DNA of 64,000 bases from Diphasiastrum complanatum (taxonomy: Eukaryota; Streptophyta; Lycopodiopsida; Lycopodiales; Lycopodiaceae), in assembly GCA_029204225.1 (NCBI GenBank), contig MU832092.1, forward strand, positions 23,654 to 87,653, in the 5' to 3' direction. Position numbers and translations under genes: made by a program. Below, one piece after another: positions 34,425-46,709 of the stretch. The notes below the pieces were generated by a model that was not told the DNA's origin, ran no database searches, and was given only the letters and a program-made list of their open reading frames with translations. Position 1 is the first letter of the stretch, and each line of letters begins with the position of its first letter.

Positions 34425-35270
34425 AATATGGAAAGTTACTACTCAACGAAACCATACTTTTATCAATCAACAACTACCCGAATACATTAGTCCTTCATTT
34501 GATGGAAGTAGTTTATTCTATTAATGTGGAAAATTGGTTTGAAGGATTGGACTATAACTTCTACTATTGTGGGAGAATTTGTGACAGTGATATGGTTCTC
34601 TTTGCTTCATTGGATTTCCAAGGACATGTTCAATCTTGGTGGATCATCATTCAAGCAATTGTAGACAAGTTTGCAATCGATCTAATTTCATCCAATGGTG
34701 TTCTTTGAATCAAACATTTAACAGTTGTAGAGTTCAATTGAGAATTCCAATAGATGATTCCAATATTCAATTGTGGAGAAGTATATCTTGTACAATGTTA
34801 AATTTATGAATTACAATCTCAATTTTGAAGTGTAAATTACTTACAAATTATTCTCCTACAATGTAGTTCTTGATTAAGGGAAATAATGGAATATGCATTA
34901 CAATATGAGCAATAAGAACAAAGTCAAACACTAAAAGTTGAAAGAAAAGAAGAAAAATCTAAATAGTTCGAAGAAATGAGGGTGCGAATAAAGCATCAAC
35001 GGATTGTCAACCAAAAAAGGTGCAACAAAATGAAGATACTTTTGAAGATGAAGATGATTTCAAAATGAAGTGATGAGCAAAGCGACGATCAAGAAGTGGA
35101 TGCACAAAGCAATGATGAAAGTCATGTTCCAGATCCAAAAATAGTTGCAGATAACAAAAGTCATATTCAGGATTTAGATTCAGATGCAATTTCATATGAC
35201 AAAAACCAAGATTCAAATTCAGAGGCAATGATAGATTGCAAAAATCAGGATATTATGATTAACAATTGAA
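34425..35270 (+). pseudogene. Family X copy 2: gag-like domain and start of acidic ORF
   Basis: 34481-34710 parallels 8571-8800 (FDGS, VENWFEG, DYNFYYCG, LDFQGHVQSWWII). 34750-35040 carries a Lys-rich part absent from copy 1. 35040-35270 matches the acidic region of copy 1 (DEQSDDQEVDAQSNDES, VPDPKIVADNKSHIQD). Several frameshifts and stops occur. Homology ends at about 35270. The 3' end of family X lies to its left, which is the order expected after LTR-LTR recombination or from two insertions. Confidence 0.6.
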
Positions 35271-36151
35271 TTCAGCATAGAAAAGAGACAAAAAACTCGA
35301 ATCTGAAAATCTGATATCCAATTCGTGCACCCTGGAGAAGGGCTTCAATGGCGATCTCCAATAGACTCTGGACGACTGATCTACAATAAACAGAATGCTC
35401 CAACTACTAAAGACATAGGCCTTAGATTTGAAGTGCTTAGACTCAAAGAGTGTTACTCTGAATTGTAGGGACACCTTCCAGCTAGGATTAAAGGCAGTGT
35501 CTTAAATAAAAAATATTAGAGGGTGTCTTAAACCATCCTATCTAGCTACCTAACCCCCAGAATGGTTTGGGGTTCAAGGAGGTTGAATATCAGTTCCTGT
35601 TGTTACTTGGCGACATTTGTCAGCTAATTCGAAAAGGGATCCTACGCTACCATTTCTAAACTCTAGAGTTCCATCACAATCTACGCCCCAGTGATATCCT
35701 AATTAGAGTACAATATTGCTGAGACTATAGCTATCTCAAAGTATACGAATTTATGATTGATGGATCTTGGGATCTGACAGACGCTGCATCCACCCGATAC
35801 ACGGAAGTAACACAATTCTTCCTAGAAATTCAAGTCTTAGAGTCACCAGTACAATGACCTAGAACATCCAATAGTACCAATAAAAACCTAGGAAATGATT
35901 TTGGGAGAGGATCGAGAATCGAGAAAATCCAAAATAAAAAGATAGGATGATGAATCTCACCCCAAGATCTAAGTCATTCCACTTCTAGATCTCACACTAA
36001 GCTTGACACCCTTAGTAGGCTTAGATTATCATTCCCATTTCATAGTTTACCCTCTCCCCATTGCATAAAAACGCGTTACTACACATGACTACTCACCCGG
36101 TTAGAGATCCAAAACCCCTTATTTGCCCTCTAGATCCGACCGATTAGGAGT
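35271..36151. other. Non-coding stretch left of LTR
   Basis: No motif. It could be the degenerate leader of the reverse copia whose LTR starts at 36152, but no primer site is visible. Confidence 0.35.
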
Positions 36152-36577
36152 TAAAATTCCAATAGAATCTAGTGCAGTATGCATATCACACCAATCAATC
36201 ACCATAGTCACTTCTCACAAGCTCTCAAAGAGGGCACAACAAAAGCTATTAGATTACAAAGAGACACTGTACATATACAGTATTCAGAAACTACATGAAA
36301 AGGCAAGTGTCCTAAAATTACCACCAAACTAAGGTCAGCCCCCAACATGGCCAAATTCGATCGACAAACTCAGGATATGCCCTTGAGTATAGCAAGTAAT
36401 GTATATAACTCTATACAGGCTAATTTTTCCTATGTGTGGCTACTTGGCAAACCCAAGTAGCCCGTCCCAATCACAACCATAAATAGTAAACCAAATAAAC
36501 TATACACTAATTACATTATCACATTAGAGCTTAGACTAATGAATCAAATCACAACCTAATTTCTAACTCTCTCTCTT
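36152..36577 (-). repeat. Copia LTR (family cpL)
   Basis: It shares many long blocks with 22134-22607 (ATCTAGTGCAGTATGCA, CTCACAAGCTCTCAAAGA, ATAGTAAACCAAATAAA). No primer site adjoins it, so it may be a solo LTR or a 3' LTR. Confidence 0.75.
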
Positions 36578-38454
36578 AATGTCAAATGTGATAGAGATAA
36601 AGAAATACAAATTGTAGCAATGTCTGGAGTATCCAAAAGATGTAATGCATATCCCTGCTACCTTGTACTTGACTCACACTCAAGCACACCATCAAACCAC
36701 CAGGTTTGGCACGCAAAGTATCATGCAAACACAATGCTCATATAGAGAGTCTACCACACTCTCGACCAACTGACTCGTCCTCATCCAACTTGAAACACAA
36801 GTAGACCACATGAGCATCATGGCTTAAACTGAGGAAATCCCACTACCACCATGAGACTTACATCCTCTATCTAGCTAGGCTGGCATCCTATCAAACACTT
36901 ACAAGCACAAACCTGTAAAGTTGACATAAATGAGCGATTGAGGCTCAACTTGAAGAAATCTTACTGCCACCATAAGAATATACCCTCACCAGATAGACAA
37001 CTAGTAGATATAATGACAAGTGAATGAGCATCCAAATGACTACTTTGTTTATGACGTAGCAAATGCACAACCACATAAAACTCCACCTTAGATCTAGACT
37101 CTCGTGACAAGATAGCGCTGTGGGTCTTAGTGAAAAACCTATCAAGAACTCTAACCACGGTCCAACAATTTTGATACCTGTCGTGGAGTCCTCTGTTCGA
37201 AATCTACCTGGACTTGATAGCTGTTGGAATGAATCAAGATGAATGTTTGTAGGCTATTGGATTGCTGGAATGATACACAGAGCTGAGCAACCAGATGTGA
37301 AGGAGATGACTTTGTGAGAACTAAATCATTAAACCTCCATTGCTCGCTATCATTTGCTTGATTCCTAGTAGAGCGCGAGGGCTGGAGGTGAAAGATTGAT
37401 GGCTGTCAACAGCGAAGAGCTCATGGATTCATTCATTTGGTGAGCCACAAGAGGCATAAAATGAGCGCGATCCAGAATCCTATCCCTGTCTGAATTCTCT
37501 CTGTCTCTTGATTGTTGATGGCTGCACTGTCACAAGAAAATTGAGGGAGCCTGAAAGCCCGAGGTAGTGAGGAGAGGAGGGGCTCGCAACCTACTATGTA
37601 GATGAGCTGAGCAGCCATCACGACTATGGCCGCCAAGATGTTGAAGTAAGCCTTTTGGAAAGGAAACCCTTAGGGTTTACTTAATATTGCAAACCTTGAA
37701 AAAAGTTTGGCCTTGCAAGTTGTTTTTGAAAATAAGGTTTCTAGATACATGCCGGGTGACCATAGGCTTTTAAAATTTTGACTGTAGTAATTTTGATGAT
37801 GGTTCGAAATGAGATTTCCTAATTTAAGTTACTAGGACCCAGTCAGTGGAATTTTGAATTCTTGGTGCTAAGTTTCAAAATTTACTACCTTGGCTTGAAT
37901 ATTGCTTCCCGAATAGGGAAATCCCTAGGAACAATATGCATGTATAAAGATCTTATTTGTTGGTTAATTGGCTTACATTAATACCTATCGATAGGCCCAG
38001 ATTTTGTGTGGACCTTTGGTACTCAGTGGATCTTTGGTCAAGCTATAATAATCGGTTTTTTGGAATAAGTTTTTTTAAGCCGATGTTGACGAAAAGAGGA
38101 GAATGGTATAGTTCTCAGGCATATACCCGGTCTAGGAATTTGACTCCTTGGTACGATGCTATTTAAACCAATAAACTCTAAAGTATTGGTACTCCCAATA
38201 AATGGAGTTAAATTGTGTTTTTTGTGGTTGTTTCCACTATTTCTCAGCTTATCTGATTAAACATTATCTATTGTTCATAGATTTAATATCGGCTCTGCAG
38301 TAACAGTCCGTAGTTTGGAGGATGATTGATCACGAAATAAAGCAGTAGCTTCACCTGCACAGATCAACTCCATCTGAGCTTCACATTAGTGAGTCACAAT
38401 AGCTCAACTTCGAAGTGCTCGAAGACTCAAAGCAGATGCAGAGGTTCACAATAG
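36578..38454. other. Non-coding stretch; right end is a copia 5' LTR
   Basis: 36700-37160 contains two diverged copies of a roughly 130-bp segment, each with an AAATCYYACTRCCACCATRAGA block (36835 and 36955). 37640-38290 is AT-rich with no recognised gene. The last part, ending at 38454, must include the LTR 3' end of the copia whose primer site begins at 38455; its start was not found. Confidence 0.4.
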
Positions 38455-38466
38455 TGGTATCAAAGC
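38455..38466 (+). other. Initiator-Met primer-binding site (one mismatch)
   Basis: TGGTATCAAAGC, one base from the consensus TGGTATCAGAGC, lies 27 bases upstream of the gag ATG. Confidence 0.7.
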
Positions 38467-38481
38467 TAGGTTGCTTAGACC

Positions 38482-39960
38482 ATGGCTTCCATAATCAGCA
38501 TCCAATTAAAGATATGCATAGTACTTGAAGCAAACAAGTCGAACTTTCTGGCCTAAAAAGTAAAAACATCACTCATCCAAGAGAGGCATTATGGCCTTGG
38601 GTGGACGGCACCGAAGATATGTTAGCCAGTACAGACAAAAAACTTCGAGAGTGGAAGGAGAAGAATGACAAAGCAGTAGCTGTCATCTCTTCTTCCATCA
38701 AAGATAGCATAACCCTCGACCTTGCATCAATCTCTAATGCTAGAGAGATGTGGGATATGCTTATCAGCAAATTCCAAACCAAGTCACGCAATCAAATCAT
38801 GCATCTAGAAGATCAGCTTACCTATCTAAAATGGGATGGCAAAGATCTCACCAGCTTTATTAGAAAAAAAAAAGATCTTGTTCTTGTCGTTACACAATGC
38901 CGAAACAGAGTACACAGTCTCACAAGAGAAGCAGCTCAGCTACCTGCTACATTCCCTACCAAGATTATTCCATACTACCCGGACCCTACTGGCAAAAGAT
39001 CCTGCCATGGCCTTCGAAAAGGCCATAATCGACATCAAGGAAGAAGTTGAAGCTATAGAGCACTATGACATGACGACAAGAACGAATTTGATCAGGCTCT
39101 CTACAGCAACAAAGATCAATCGAAGAAGAAGGCTCATTCTAAGAGAGAGTCAAGAATAATACAGAACCAAAGTCAGTAGAAAGATTGAGATCAGAAATGA
39201 AGGAACAAGAACCAGCAGCAAGGCAATGACAAAAAGACATTTGTTAGATGCAGACGTGAAGGCCACCACACAGTGGACAAATGTTGGTTGAATCCAAAAA
39301 TTGAGTGTGTACATTGTCACAAGAAGGGACATGTAGCCATGGATTGCTACCATAATCCACGGAACAAGAAGATAAAAGACAGAAAAGAGAGCTCCAACAA
39401 CACATCATATGTAGAGGAACCAGAATCCTCGAAGATGGCCGAAGAGAGAGCTAAAAGAAACTCAACTGCTTATCTGTGTACAAATGTTTGTGCTACATCG
39501 ACAGCCATTGTCCAAGAAGTCGTTCTTGACTCAGGAGCTACGTCTCATTTTGTGATGACAAGGTAGATCATAGTTGACTTTCGATAGACTGATTTCTCCA
39601 GGTATATAAATCTAGGAGATGGATCAAGACATGAAGTGAATGGAACTGGAGTGCTGTGGCTCAACACCAACGGCAGATCATAGTTGACTTTCGATAAACT
39701 GATTCCTCCAGGTATATAAATCTAGGAGATGGATCAAGACATGAAGTGAATGGAACTGGAGTGTTGTGGCTCAACACCAACAGTAGATATAGAAGACTGG
39801 ATACATTCCCATTGTTCACTCGTGCACGCAGGAAGATGGATATTCAATTTGGCCAAGAATGCTCGTGTGGCGCGATATTCTCTACAAGCTATGGAATGGC
39901 CACTAAATGAATTTTTGATGTGAATTTGCGTAACTTAGGTTGCTTGAAAACCGATTTCTA
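38482..39960 (+). pseudogene. gag-pro: Ty1/copia gag and protease, broken
   Basis: ATG 38482 opens the gag. A stop lies near 38552 and a frameshift before 38590, then WKEKNDKAVAVISSSI, EMWDMLISKFQTKSRNQIMHL, QLTYLKWDGKDL. Another shift near 38870 leads to VSQEKQLSYLLHSLP and FEKAIIDIKEEV. A zinc knuckle region (CRREGHHTVDKC, CVHCHKKGHVAMDC) precedes the protease active site LDSGATSHF at about 39527-39553. A 110-bp tandem duplication then wrecks the frame. It is the same family as the reverse copy at 55095-56470. Integrase and RT are missing. Confidence 0.9.
39565..39784 (+). repeat. 110-bp tandem duplication inside copia protease
   Basis: 39565-39674 and 39675-39784 are identical except for about four bases. 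The unit starts AGATCATAGTTGACTTTCG. 110 is not a multiple of three. The related copy at 55300-55450 has a single unit, so the duplication happened after the two copies split. Confidence 0.95.
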
Positions 39961-42492
39961 CTCCTAAAAGTACAGAGTAGAGACAACCAATGTCACTTCC
40001 AAAGTTGTCTCACATTGAGGTCCTCAAAAGCAATGTGCTTATTTACATTGAAATCCATGAAAATTTTTGCATATCTAGTCAGTATCTTCTTGTAGTTAGA
40101 GATAGAATACAATTAATATTACATGGCATGCCATGTGCTACAGAAGGAGTGTGCTCCAATGTCTTGAGTCAAGAGCCTTGACAAAAACCTTGGTTCAGAT
40201 CTTGGGTTTGATAACCAGTAGGACAAAAACATTTGATGGTGGGGTGATTTTAGAAGGTGCTTACAAGGAGTTCAAGAGTTCTGAGAAAGAAGAAGAGATA
40301 GTGGGAACTATAGGGAACTTTGTGAAAAGACAAAACAGTCAATATCTTGTGTTTGTTCTTGAGCCATCTCCTCAAGATCGTATCTTTGAGTTCCTAGAAA
40401 ACTATCATCATTTGGGGAGTATGCTTTAACAGAAGAAACCGTTATTGAACATGTGTTGAATAGCACTTCATAGTTATTTTTAAAGGATCCTATCTTTCTA
40501 GATTTGTGTTTCATTTAGGCCTTTCAAATGATTAAATGACATTATCCCTATGTTGCCTATGTTTTGGCATAATGACATAACTTTCTAACCTTTGGCATTA
40601 TACTTTTTCTTGGATATGTACTATTTTTTAGTCATGATTTTGTTTTTACTTTATATGTTGTTTGCCATGTAATGTCATGTAGAATCCAGAGATGTATGGT
40701 GAAGGTCTACAAGGGGTCATTTGTTTTCAAGCACTATTTTGTATCAAGGCTCCAAAAATCAATAAGCTATGATGATTTTGCACACTTGATTATATACTTC
40801 ATTTAGTGAAATTGACCCATACATAACTATATATGTTGATTCTTAATCACTTGGCTCAATTTATATGCAAGAACATGATATGGTCTAATTTATTTTTTTT
40901 GTGGCAAAAGCTAGCTCAAAATTATATTATTCTCTCATGGACAAGTGTAAGTTATATACAAAAAAATAAAAGGGGACCCAACTTATGAAATCATGTGCCA
41001 AACTATGGCATCAAGATAATTCTATCCTAGTATAAAAATATTGAAATAGTCCAGAAATGTGAAAAAGAAAGACGATATGCCATACCAACAAGAATTGTCT
41101 ATGCCACTTTCTATATGTTGTACATTATTGCTATACATAAAAAAAATTATCTTTAAAATCATAGAAAATTAAGGTCTTTGATGCAATTAAAATATAATTG
41201 TGAATTAAGATTCATATAATATAAAAAGTGCATGGAAATTAATGCCTCAATATAGTGAGTACCATTATGAGAAAATGGTACTGACTATATTGAGGCATTA
41301 ATTTTTGTTTATCTCCAACGAAAAATGCTCTAACCTAGATATCTTAGTTAGAACTCCATAATTCTCATGATGATCTTCAAGAAAGAAAGTAGTCTATCAC
41401 ACAAAAAAAACTATGACTAGTTGATATATGGAAAAAACATATGGAGGTACTAGCTTTATTTTGTGGACATAACCAAAGGAAAATGAGTAGAAACATAACA
41501 TGCCAAGTATGTCATTTGATTTGATGTGAAAAGAAGATATTGTTTATAATTCCATGTCTCAAATAATAATGACCTGCAATTTGTTACATGAATCATTGTC
41601 CTATGAGTCATACCTATTAGAGAAGAACTTTTCTTGTGCTTGCCTCACAAGTTACTACAAGCCACATATGTCATAGTTTCTTTATGTGTGTCATGGTATT
41701 GTGACATTCTTTGACTTATGAAAATCAAGATATTATGAGGTTATGTCCAAATAAATGGCATTTTTAGTTGCCTTTCTAATCTGTACATGTAGAATAAAAT
41801 CCCTTGAAAACTAGAATAATATTTTTTTTTCTTTTGTATTGGAAAGAAGATTATCTACAAATTTTTCTTTCTGGTACATTCATGAAGCAATTGAATTTCC
41901 ATACAATTTTTTGATACTTTACCACAAAGTGGTAAGCAATCATAACAATATGCATAAGATAACATGTCACATCTTCCTAAGTTTGAGCCCAATAATGGAA
42001 TTTTTTTTTAGACATTTAAAATTGCAATTGCTTTTCTTTTCATATTTAATAACCCTGGATGCGTATGTGACAAATTTTTTATGATCTTTTATAATATCTT
42101 GTTTATTTAGAGAAGGGTGTAATTTCTTACAAAACATATTGTCAGCTTTAGTTTAAGATAATAGTCATGTCTAATGACTAAGAAACACTCAAAGAAGGTC
42201 AATTTTATGTTCTAGACCTGAGCTATTCAATTTTAGCTTTTTTAGTATAATGTAAATCTTAAGTAATATGATGACATAAAATCGTGTGATAACACATTGC
42301 ACAATACTAAAGGTTTTGTTTTAGAACCAAAATTGTTTATGTGCATGAAATGAGGACAAAAGCTCAAATTCTCAAGGCTTAAAAGATTCAATTCATATTT
42401 CAAAACAAAGGTTCAAACTCCAAGGACAAGATCCATCTCTCCTAAAAGAATTGGAGCCAAATTAATCCTACATTCTCCAATGACTTTGAAGG
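39961..42492. other. AT-rich stretch with one unassigned frame
   Basis: 40187-40429 (+) codes an unrecognised stretch (LGLITSRTKTFDGGVILEGA, FVKRQNSQYLVFVLEP, RIFEFLENYHHLGSML) that looks protein-like but matches no family I know. The rest has no gene. A near-perfect hairpin lies at 41236-41304. Confidence 0.35.
41236..41304. repeat. 31-bp inverted repeat with 7-base loop
   Basis: Arms 41236-41266 and 41274-41304 are complementary at 30 of 31 positions around loop ATGAGAA. Stem sequence includes AATGCCTCAATATAGTGAGT. It could be the core of a foldback element or a small-RNA hairpin. Confidence 0.85.
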
Positions 42493-43825
42493 AAGGCTAG
42501 ACTGGTAGCACGAGGATTTACCCAGATCCGGAATGTCGACTACAGTGAGACTTTTAGTCCAGTCGTCAAGCATTCGTCAATCTGAATGCTCCTGTCTTAT
42601 GCTGCAGCTGCCGACCTCGAAGTACATCAACTTGATCTACAAACAGCCTATCTGAATGGAGTTATACAAGAAGATATCTACATGATCCAGCCCGAAGGAT
42701 ACGTTTTGGAAGGCATGAAGAATCATGTCTGTAAACTCCACAAAGCACTGTACGGCTTGAAACAGTCTGCCAGAGCTTGGTTTCAGAGGATCAACACATT
42801 CCTCATTGAACAAGGATTTAAACCAAGCACTATTGATTGCACGTTTATTCAAAGTCGGTACAACAATCCTTCATTATCATCACCTTGTATGTTGATGATA
42901 CGTTGCTCTTCAGCAACAATGCCAATATGGTCAAGAATTTGAAACAGATGTTGTTCTTAGAATTTGACATGACTGATCTGGACGAAGCTCACTTCTATCT
43001 TGGAATTCAAATCCACAGAGACAGAGCAAATTGACTTGTAATTTAGCTCACTCACCAATGGATCCAGACCTGTATTTGTCAAAGGACCAATGTCCCCTGA
43101 CAAAGCAGGAAGAGGAGCAGATGAGAGAATACTCATATCGATCGATACTCGGATCTCTCATGTACGCAATGGTCTGTACAAGGCCAGATATCTCTTTTGT
43201 TGTAAGCTCACTCAGCCAATACATGGCTAATCTTGGAATTACCCATTGGAAGGCTCTTATTCGAGTCATGAGATATATTCGAACTACCATGGACCAGTGC
43301 ATCTGCTATGGAGATGTCAGCAACGACAATCTTTATCAGCTCAGTGGCTATTCTTATGCAAGCTGGGGAGGAGATGCAGACCATCGTAAGTCCACATCTG
43401 GATTTACATTCTTCTTCAATGGTGGTCCTATTTCATGGAATGGTCATAAGCAAACCTCTATCGCACTTTCTTCTACTGAAGCAGAATATATTGATGCTTC
43501 TCAATCTATTAAGGAAGCGTTTTGATTGAGAAATTTGTTGTCAGACATCAATCTGTATCAGCACAACCCTACAATTTTATTTTGTGATAACCAAAGTGTA
43601 ATTGCCTTATCGGTCAACCCTAGATTTCATTCTAGGAGTAAGCACATTGAGATAAGATATCACTACATCAGGGGCAAGGTTCTCGACATAGAGGTGAGCT
43701 TAATGTACTACAGAATGCAGGACATGGTTGCAGACATTTTCACGAAAGCACTCAATGTTAATGCACACAACATATTTTGTGCATTGCTCAGTCTAAAGAT
43801 CCAGGCATTCACAGATCCAGATTAA
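42493..43825 (+). pseudogene. pol: Ty1/copia RT-RNase H, nearly complete 3' end, broken
   Basis: RT begins at KARLVARGFTQIR and has NVDYSETFSPVVKHSSI, a TGA at about 42583, VHQLDLQTAYLNGVIQEDIY and HKALYGLKQSARAW. A frameshift near 42866 precedes the intact catalytic YVDD (42888-42899) and EAHFYLGIQIHRDRA. A short deletion and stop follow, then YSYRSILGSLMYAMVCTRPD, SWGGDADHRKSTSGF, ISWNGHKQTSIALSSTEAEY. A TGA at about 43523 precedes FCDNQSVIAL, SRSKHIEIRYHY and ADIFTKALN, with stop TAA at 43823. PPT and LTR follow directly. Confidence 0.93.
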
Positions 43826-43831
43826 GGGGGG

Positions 43832-44770
43832 TGTTGGATTTACTCCTTCTACTCTCCTAAATCCCAATTTTAATCTGCCTCCATTCATGCTACATATTTA
43901 CTAATGTTGTCACGCAATCTGTATTTTTACACACAAATTTGCACAGATGAAGAAAAAGCGAATGAATCGCGACACTGGCTCTTACACAGGTTATGGTGAC
44001 AGAAAGGTGACACTATCTTACTGAATGATGAAAGTGCCCTAAAAGCTAAGGCACCCTGTAAATCTTATCCTAAGGCCATTCGTAAGAGTGACGCACTTTT
44101 GCATCATCACCAACGTTCACCTGATGTCATATCCTTTCCACGCTCACCCTATGTAGTTGCGCTAACAGATTGGACAACGATTGCAGCCACCCACGATCTC
44201 TTATAGACAGCACATCCACTCTGTACTTTCACATCTGCATACCTGTAATATTATGTATGTATTGGATACCATCTGTGTATTCACTGAGACGGGAGATGAA
44301 CAGTGTATGAAGAGATAAGGAGAGACTAGGAGAAGAGGTTTGATTCCTCATTACAGATAGAAATAAGCTTTGTAGGGCACGCGATTTCGCCCACTACTGT
44401 CTTGTGCTCTACCGCATTATTGACTTGTATACTTAATATATTTAATCTGATATAGTTCATTTGTTCTGCATTCAGATCTATGTTAATATTGCCATGCTTA
44501 TTCTTCATTCTGTCTGATCTTTTTAGTTGTTCTTTCTGGTAATAGACGATTAACTTTTAGTCTTGTCTTTCGTGAATTATTCGCGACTAATTATCAGTCG
44601 AGCACAGTCTAGCTCTTTGCGAATCATTCGTGATAGATAATTTGTCTTGCAATTCGCGACAAATTATTTATCTAGCGCTTCATCCATTAAACGTTTGGCT
44701 ACGTAATCTAGAATGACTGTGATTTCTATCACTAAAGTTCTGTTCATTCTGATAGGCATAGTCATGCTTA
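43832..44770 (+). repeat. Copia 3' LTR
   Basis: It starts TGTTGGATTTACTCC after the purine tract AAGGGGGG (43824-43831). It is about 95% identical to 60867-61811. Shared sequence ends at TAGTCATGCTTA in both, so the LTR terminus is at or just before 44770. Confidence 0.85.
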
Positions 44771-44874
44771 GGGAGAGAGTCAAATAATTCATTCGCTGCG
44801 CACGAACATTTTTTGTTCAAGTTCTTTTCTCGTTCGTTTCGTGTTCGTGTTCGTTTCTCGTTCGTGTTCGTCAT

Positions 44875-45104
44875 TTATTCTTTCCCCCCTCTCTCCCAAC
44901 ATTGTGCATCTGCTACGGCCTCATCCCTTTCTGCTTTGATGTTATCGATGGTATTCTGCATGTTGGATACTTTCAATTGGAGCTGGTTCTGGAGGTTTGG
45001 TGAGATTTTGGATCTGCAGTTGTTGTTGCTTATTTTCCACTTCCAGCCTTGTTTTTTCTTTCTGAAGGTCCGCCATAGCGCCATCGTCAAATTGTCGCAT
45101 GGTA
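44875..45104 (-). pseudogene. Coiled-coil frame of a retroelement ORF, broken
   Basis: From 45094 downward it codes MRQFDDGAMADLQKEK, LEVENKQQQLQIQNL, then after a frameshift QLQLKVSNMQNTIDNIK and AERDEAVADAQ. The heptad-rich helix resembles in style the coil at 60600-60846 and that of El-2 ORF2. No family can be named. Confidence 0.4.
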
Positions 45105-45120
45105 TATTGTCCTCCTAGGG

Positions 45121-45774
45121 TGCCAAATAGATTGTATCTTACGACTACACATCCTGATATCTGCTATGTTGTAAGTTTGATTAGCCAATTCATGTCATCA
45201 CCCACTATGGACCATTAGAAAGCTGCAAAAAGGATTTTGAGGTATGTGAAAGGTACACCTAACCTTGGCCTAATCTACAAAAAGACAAAGCGTTTTACCT
45301 AAGTTGCAGGGTTATGTTGACGTTGATTGGGCAGGAAGTATAGATGATAGAAAGTAAACAATAGGTTATGCCTTCAATTTTGGTAACGGTTGTTTTTCAT
45401 GGTCTAGCAAGAAGCAAGATACTATTTCTCTTTCTTCTACAGAAGCCGAATATAAAGCGTTGAGTTCTGCTACCCAGGAAGCTGTTTGGCTACGTAAGTT
45501 GTTATGTGAGATTGGCATGAAGCAGGTAAATCCTACTGTTATTTTCTGTGACAGTCAAAGTGGAATACAATTGGCTAAGAATCCTATCTTTCACGCAAGG
45601 ACAAAACATATTGAAGTAAAATATCACTTTGTGCGTGAGAAGTTACGATCTGAAGATATAAGTATTGTACATTGTTCTACGTTATTACAAGTTCCTGATA
45701 TATTTATGAAAGTTTTAAGTAAGGAAAAGCTTGAGACTTTTAGAGCCAAACTTGGCTTAGATCTGGTTATGTAA
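45121..45774 (+). pseudogene. pol: Ty1/copia RNase H, 5'-truncated
   Basis: It starts mid RT/RNase H (YLTTTHPDICYVV, SPTMDH). Stops interrupt near 45214, 45300 and 45355. From 45375 the frame is clean: GNGCFSWSSKKQDTISLSST, AEYKALSSATQEAVWLRKLL, FCDSQSGIQLAKNPIFHART, HIEVKYHFVREKLRSEDI and FMKVLSKEKLE, ending TAA at 45774. It is the same lineage as 57112-57660. Confidence 0.9.
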
Positions 45775-45805
45775 AAAGCCTTTACTTGTAATACTATCAT
45801 GGAGG

Positions 45806-46120
45806 TATGTTCCATGAATAGAGTAAACTCTAAAATAAAGAGAGAAGTTGATCATTGAGGGAGAGAGTTAAAATAGCAATGATCGACTTATACAGTGCTT
45901 TCTTATTTCGACGACACCACGTGTGCTTAGTTCTAGAGTTATCGGGCCGTCTTTCTTTTACGAGCCCTTTGAGTGCTTTTAAGCAACTTATCTTTGTACT
46001 TACTTATTAGTTGAATATACAGTTTGTAGAGAGCAATTTTGTTGTGTTGTCTTGTTGCACTTGATGTTGTGCTGTGGTGATTGATCCAGTTGGGTGTTTA
46101 AACTGTGTTTTATTAACTAT
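45806..46120 (+). repeat. LTR-like sequence after copia RNase H
   Basis: A purine-rich CATGGAGG precedes TATGTTCC about 30 bases after the pol stop, where the 3' LTR should start. The end is not resolved. Confidence 0.4.
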
Positions 46121-46150
46121 ACATGCATTTCAATGTCTTCAAATCACCTG

Positions 46151-46681
46151 CTAAGTGCCATTCAAATTGAAGTCTCCAACTCTTGGAACATTGAGAAATC
46201 CTCCATCCATATGGTCCTTGATGATCCTAGGATAAGATGTCCTAGAGAATATCCATGATAATATATCATGATCCTCCTTCAGTACCTATCCAAAGAATAA
46301 ATCAATTATGAATTAATACTATGAATTGAATCTAATATAATAATGAGAAAAATTACCTGAAAAGCTACCAACCAACATATATCATTTTTGGACTGGACAC
46401 TGAATTTGAAATCTCCTTGGTCCACTGTTTGTGATAGTGCACCATTCATGAGAGTTATACTAACCCTCTCCATCTTCTGCTCTTTCACAATCTCTGACTC
46501 ATCTAACTTAAGTACTATGATATTTCACATTTTCAAAGGTTACATCACAGAATGTGACCATGTATCCTAGTAAGTGATTTAGATCAACAGAGAAGTTGTT
46601 TGATGAATTATAACATATTGATCTTCCTTCAATTTCATACACCTCCTCAATATAGAATGGGGTACCAATGATCTTATGCAT
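46151..46681 (-). pseudogene. Two-exon host gene relic of unrecognised family
   Basis: From 46681 a frame codes MHKIIGTPFYIEEVYEIEG, SSNNFSVDLNHLLGYMVTF and VTFENVKYH. One extra base near 46516 shifts it, and it continues LKLDESEIVKEQKMERVSI, FKFSVQSKNDICWLVAFQ to a CAG/GTAATT donor (46357/46356). A 71-base AT-rich intron ends in GGATAG (46286). The next exon reads VLKEDHDILSWIFSRTSYPR, DHMDGGFLNV and stops at 46151. The intron joins in phase 0. Product order, codon bias and splice sites look like a real plant gene, but I do not recognise the family. The frame stops upstream at about 46709. Confidence 0.55.
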
Positions 46682-46709
46682 ACCTATGTTTAATGTATCC
46701 CTCTCTTTC

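Noticed and set aside
37640-38290. Possible organelle-derived DNA
   Set aside because: Some phrases looked organelle-like, but I could not match any mitochondrial or plastid gene.
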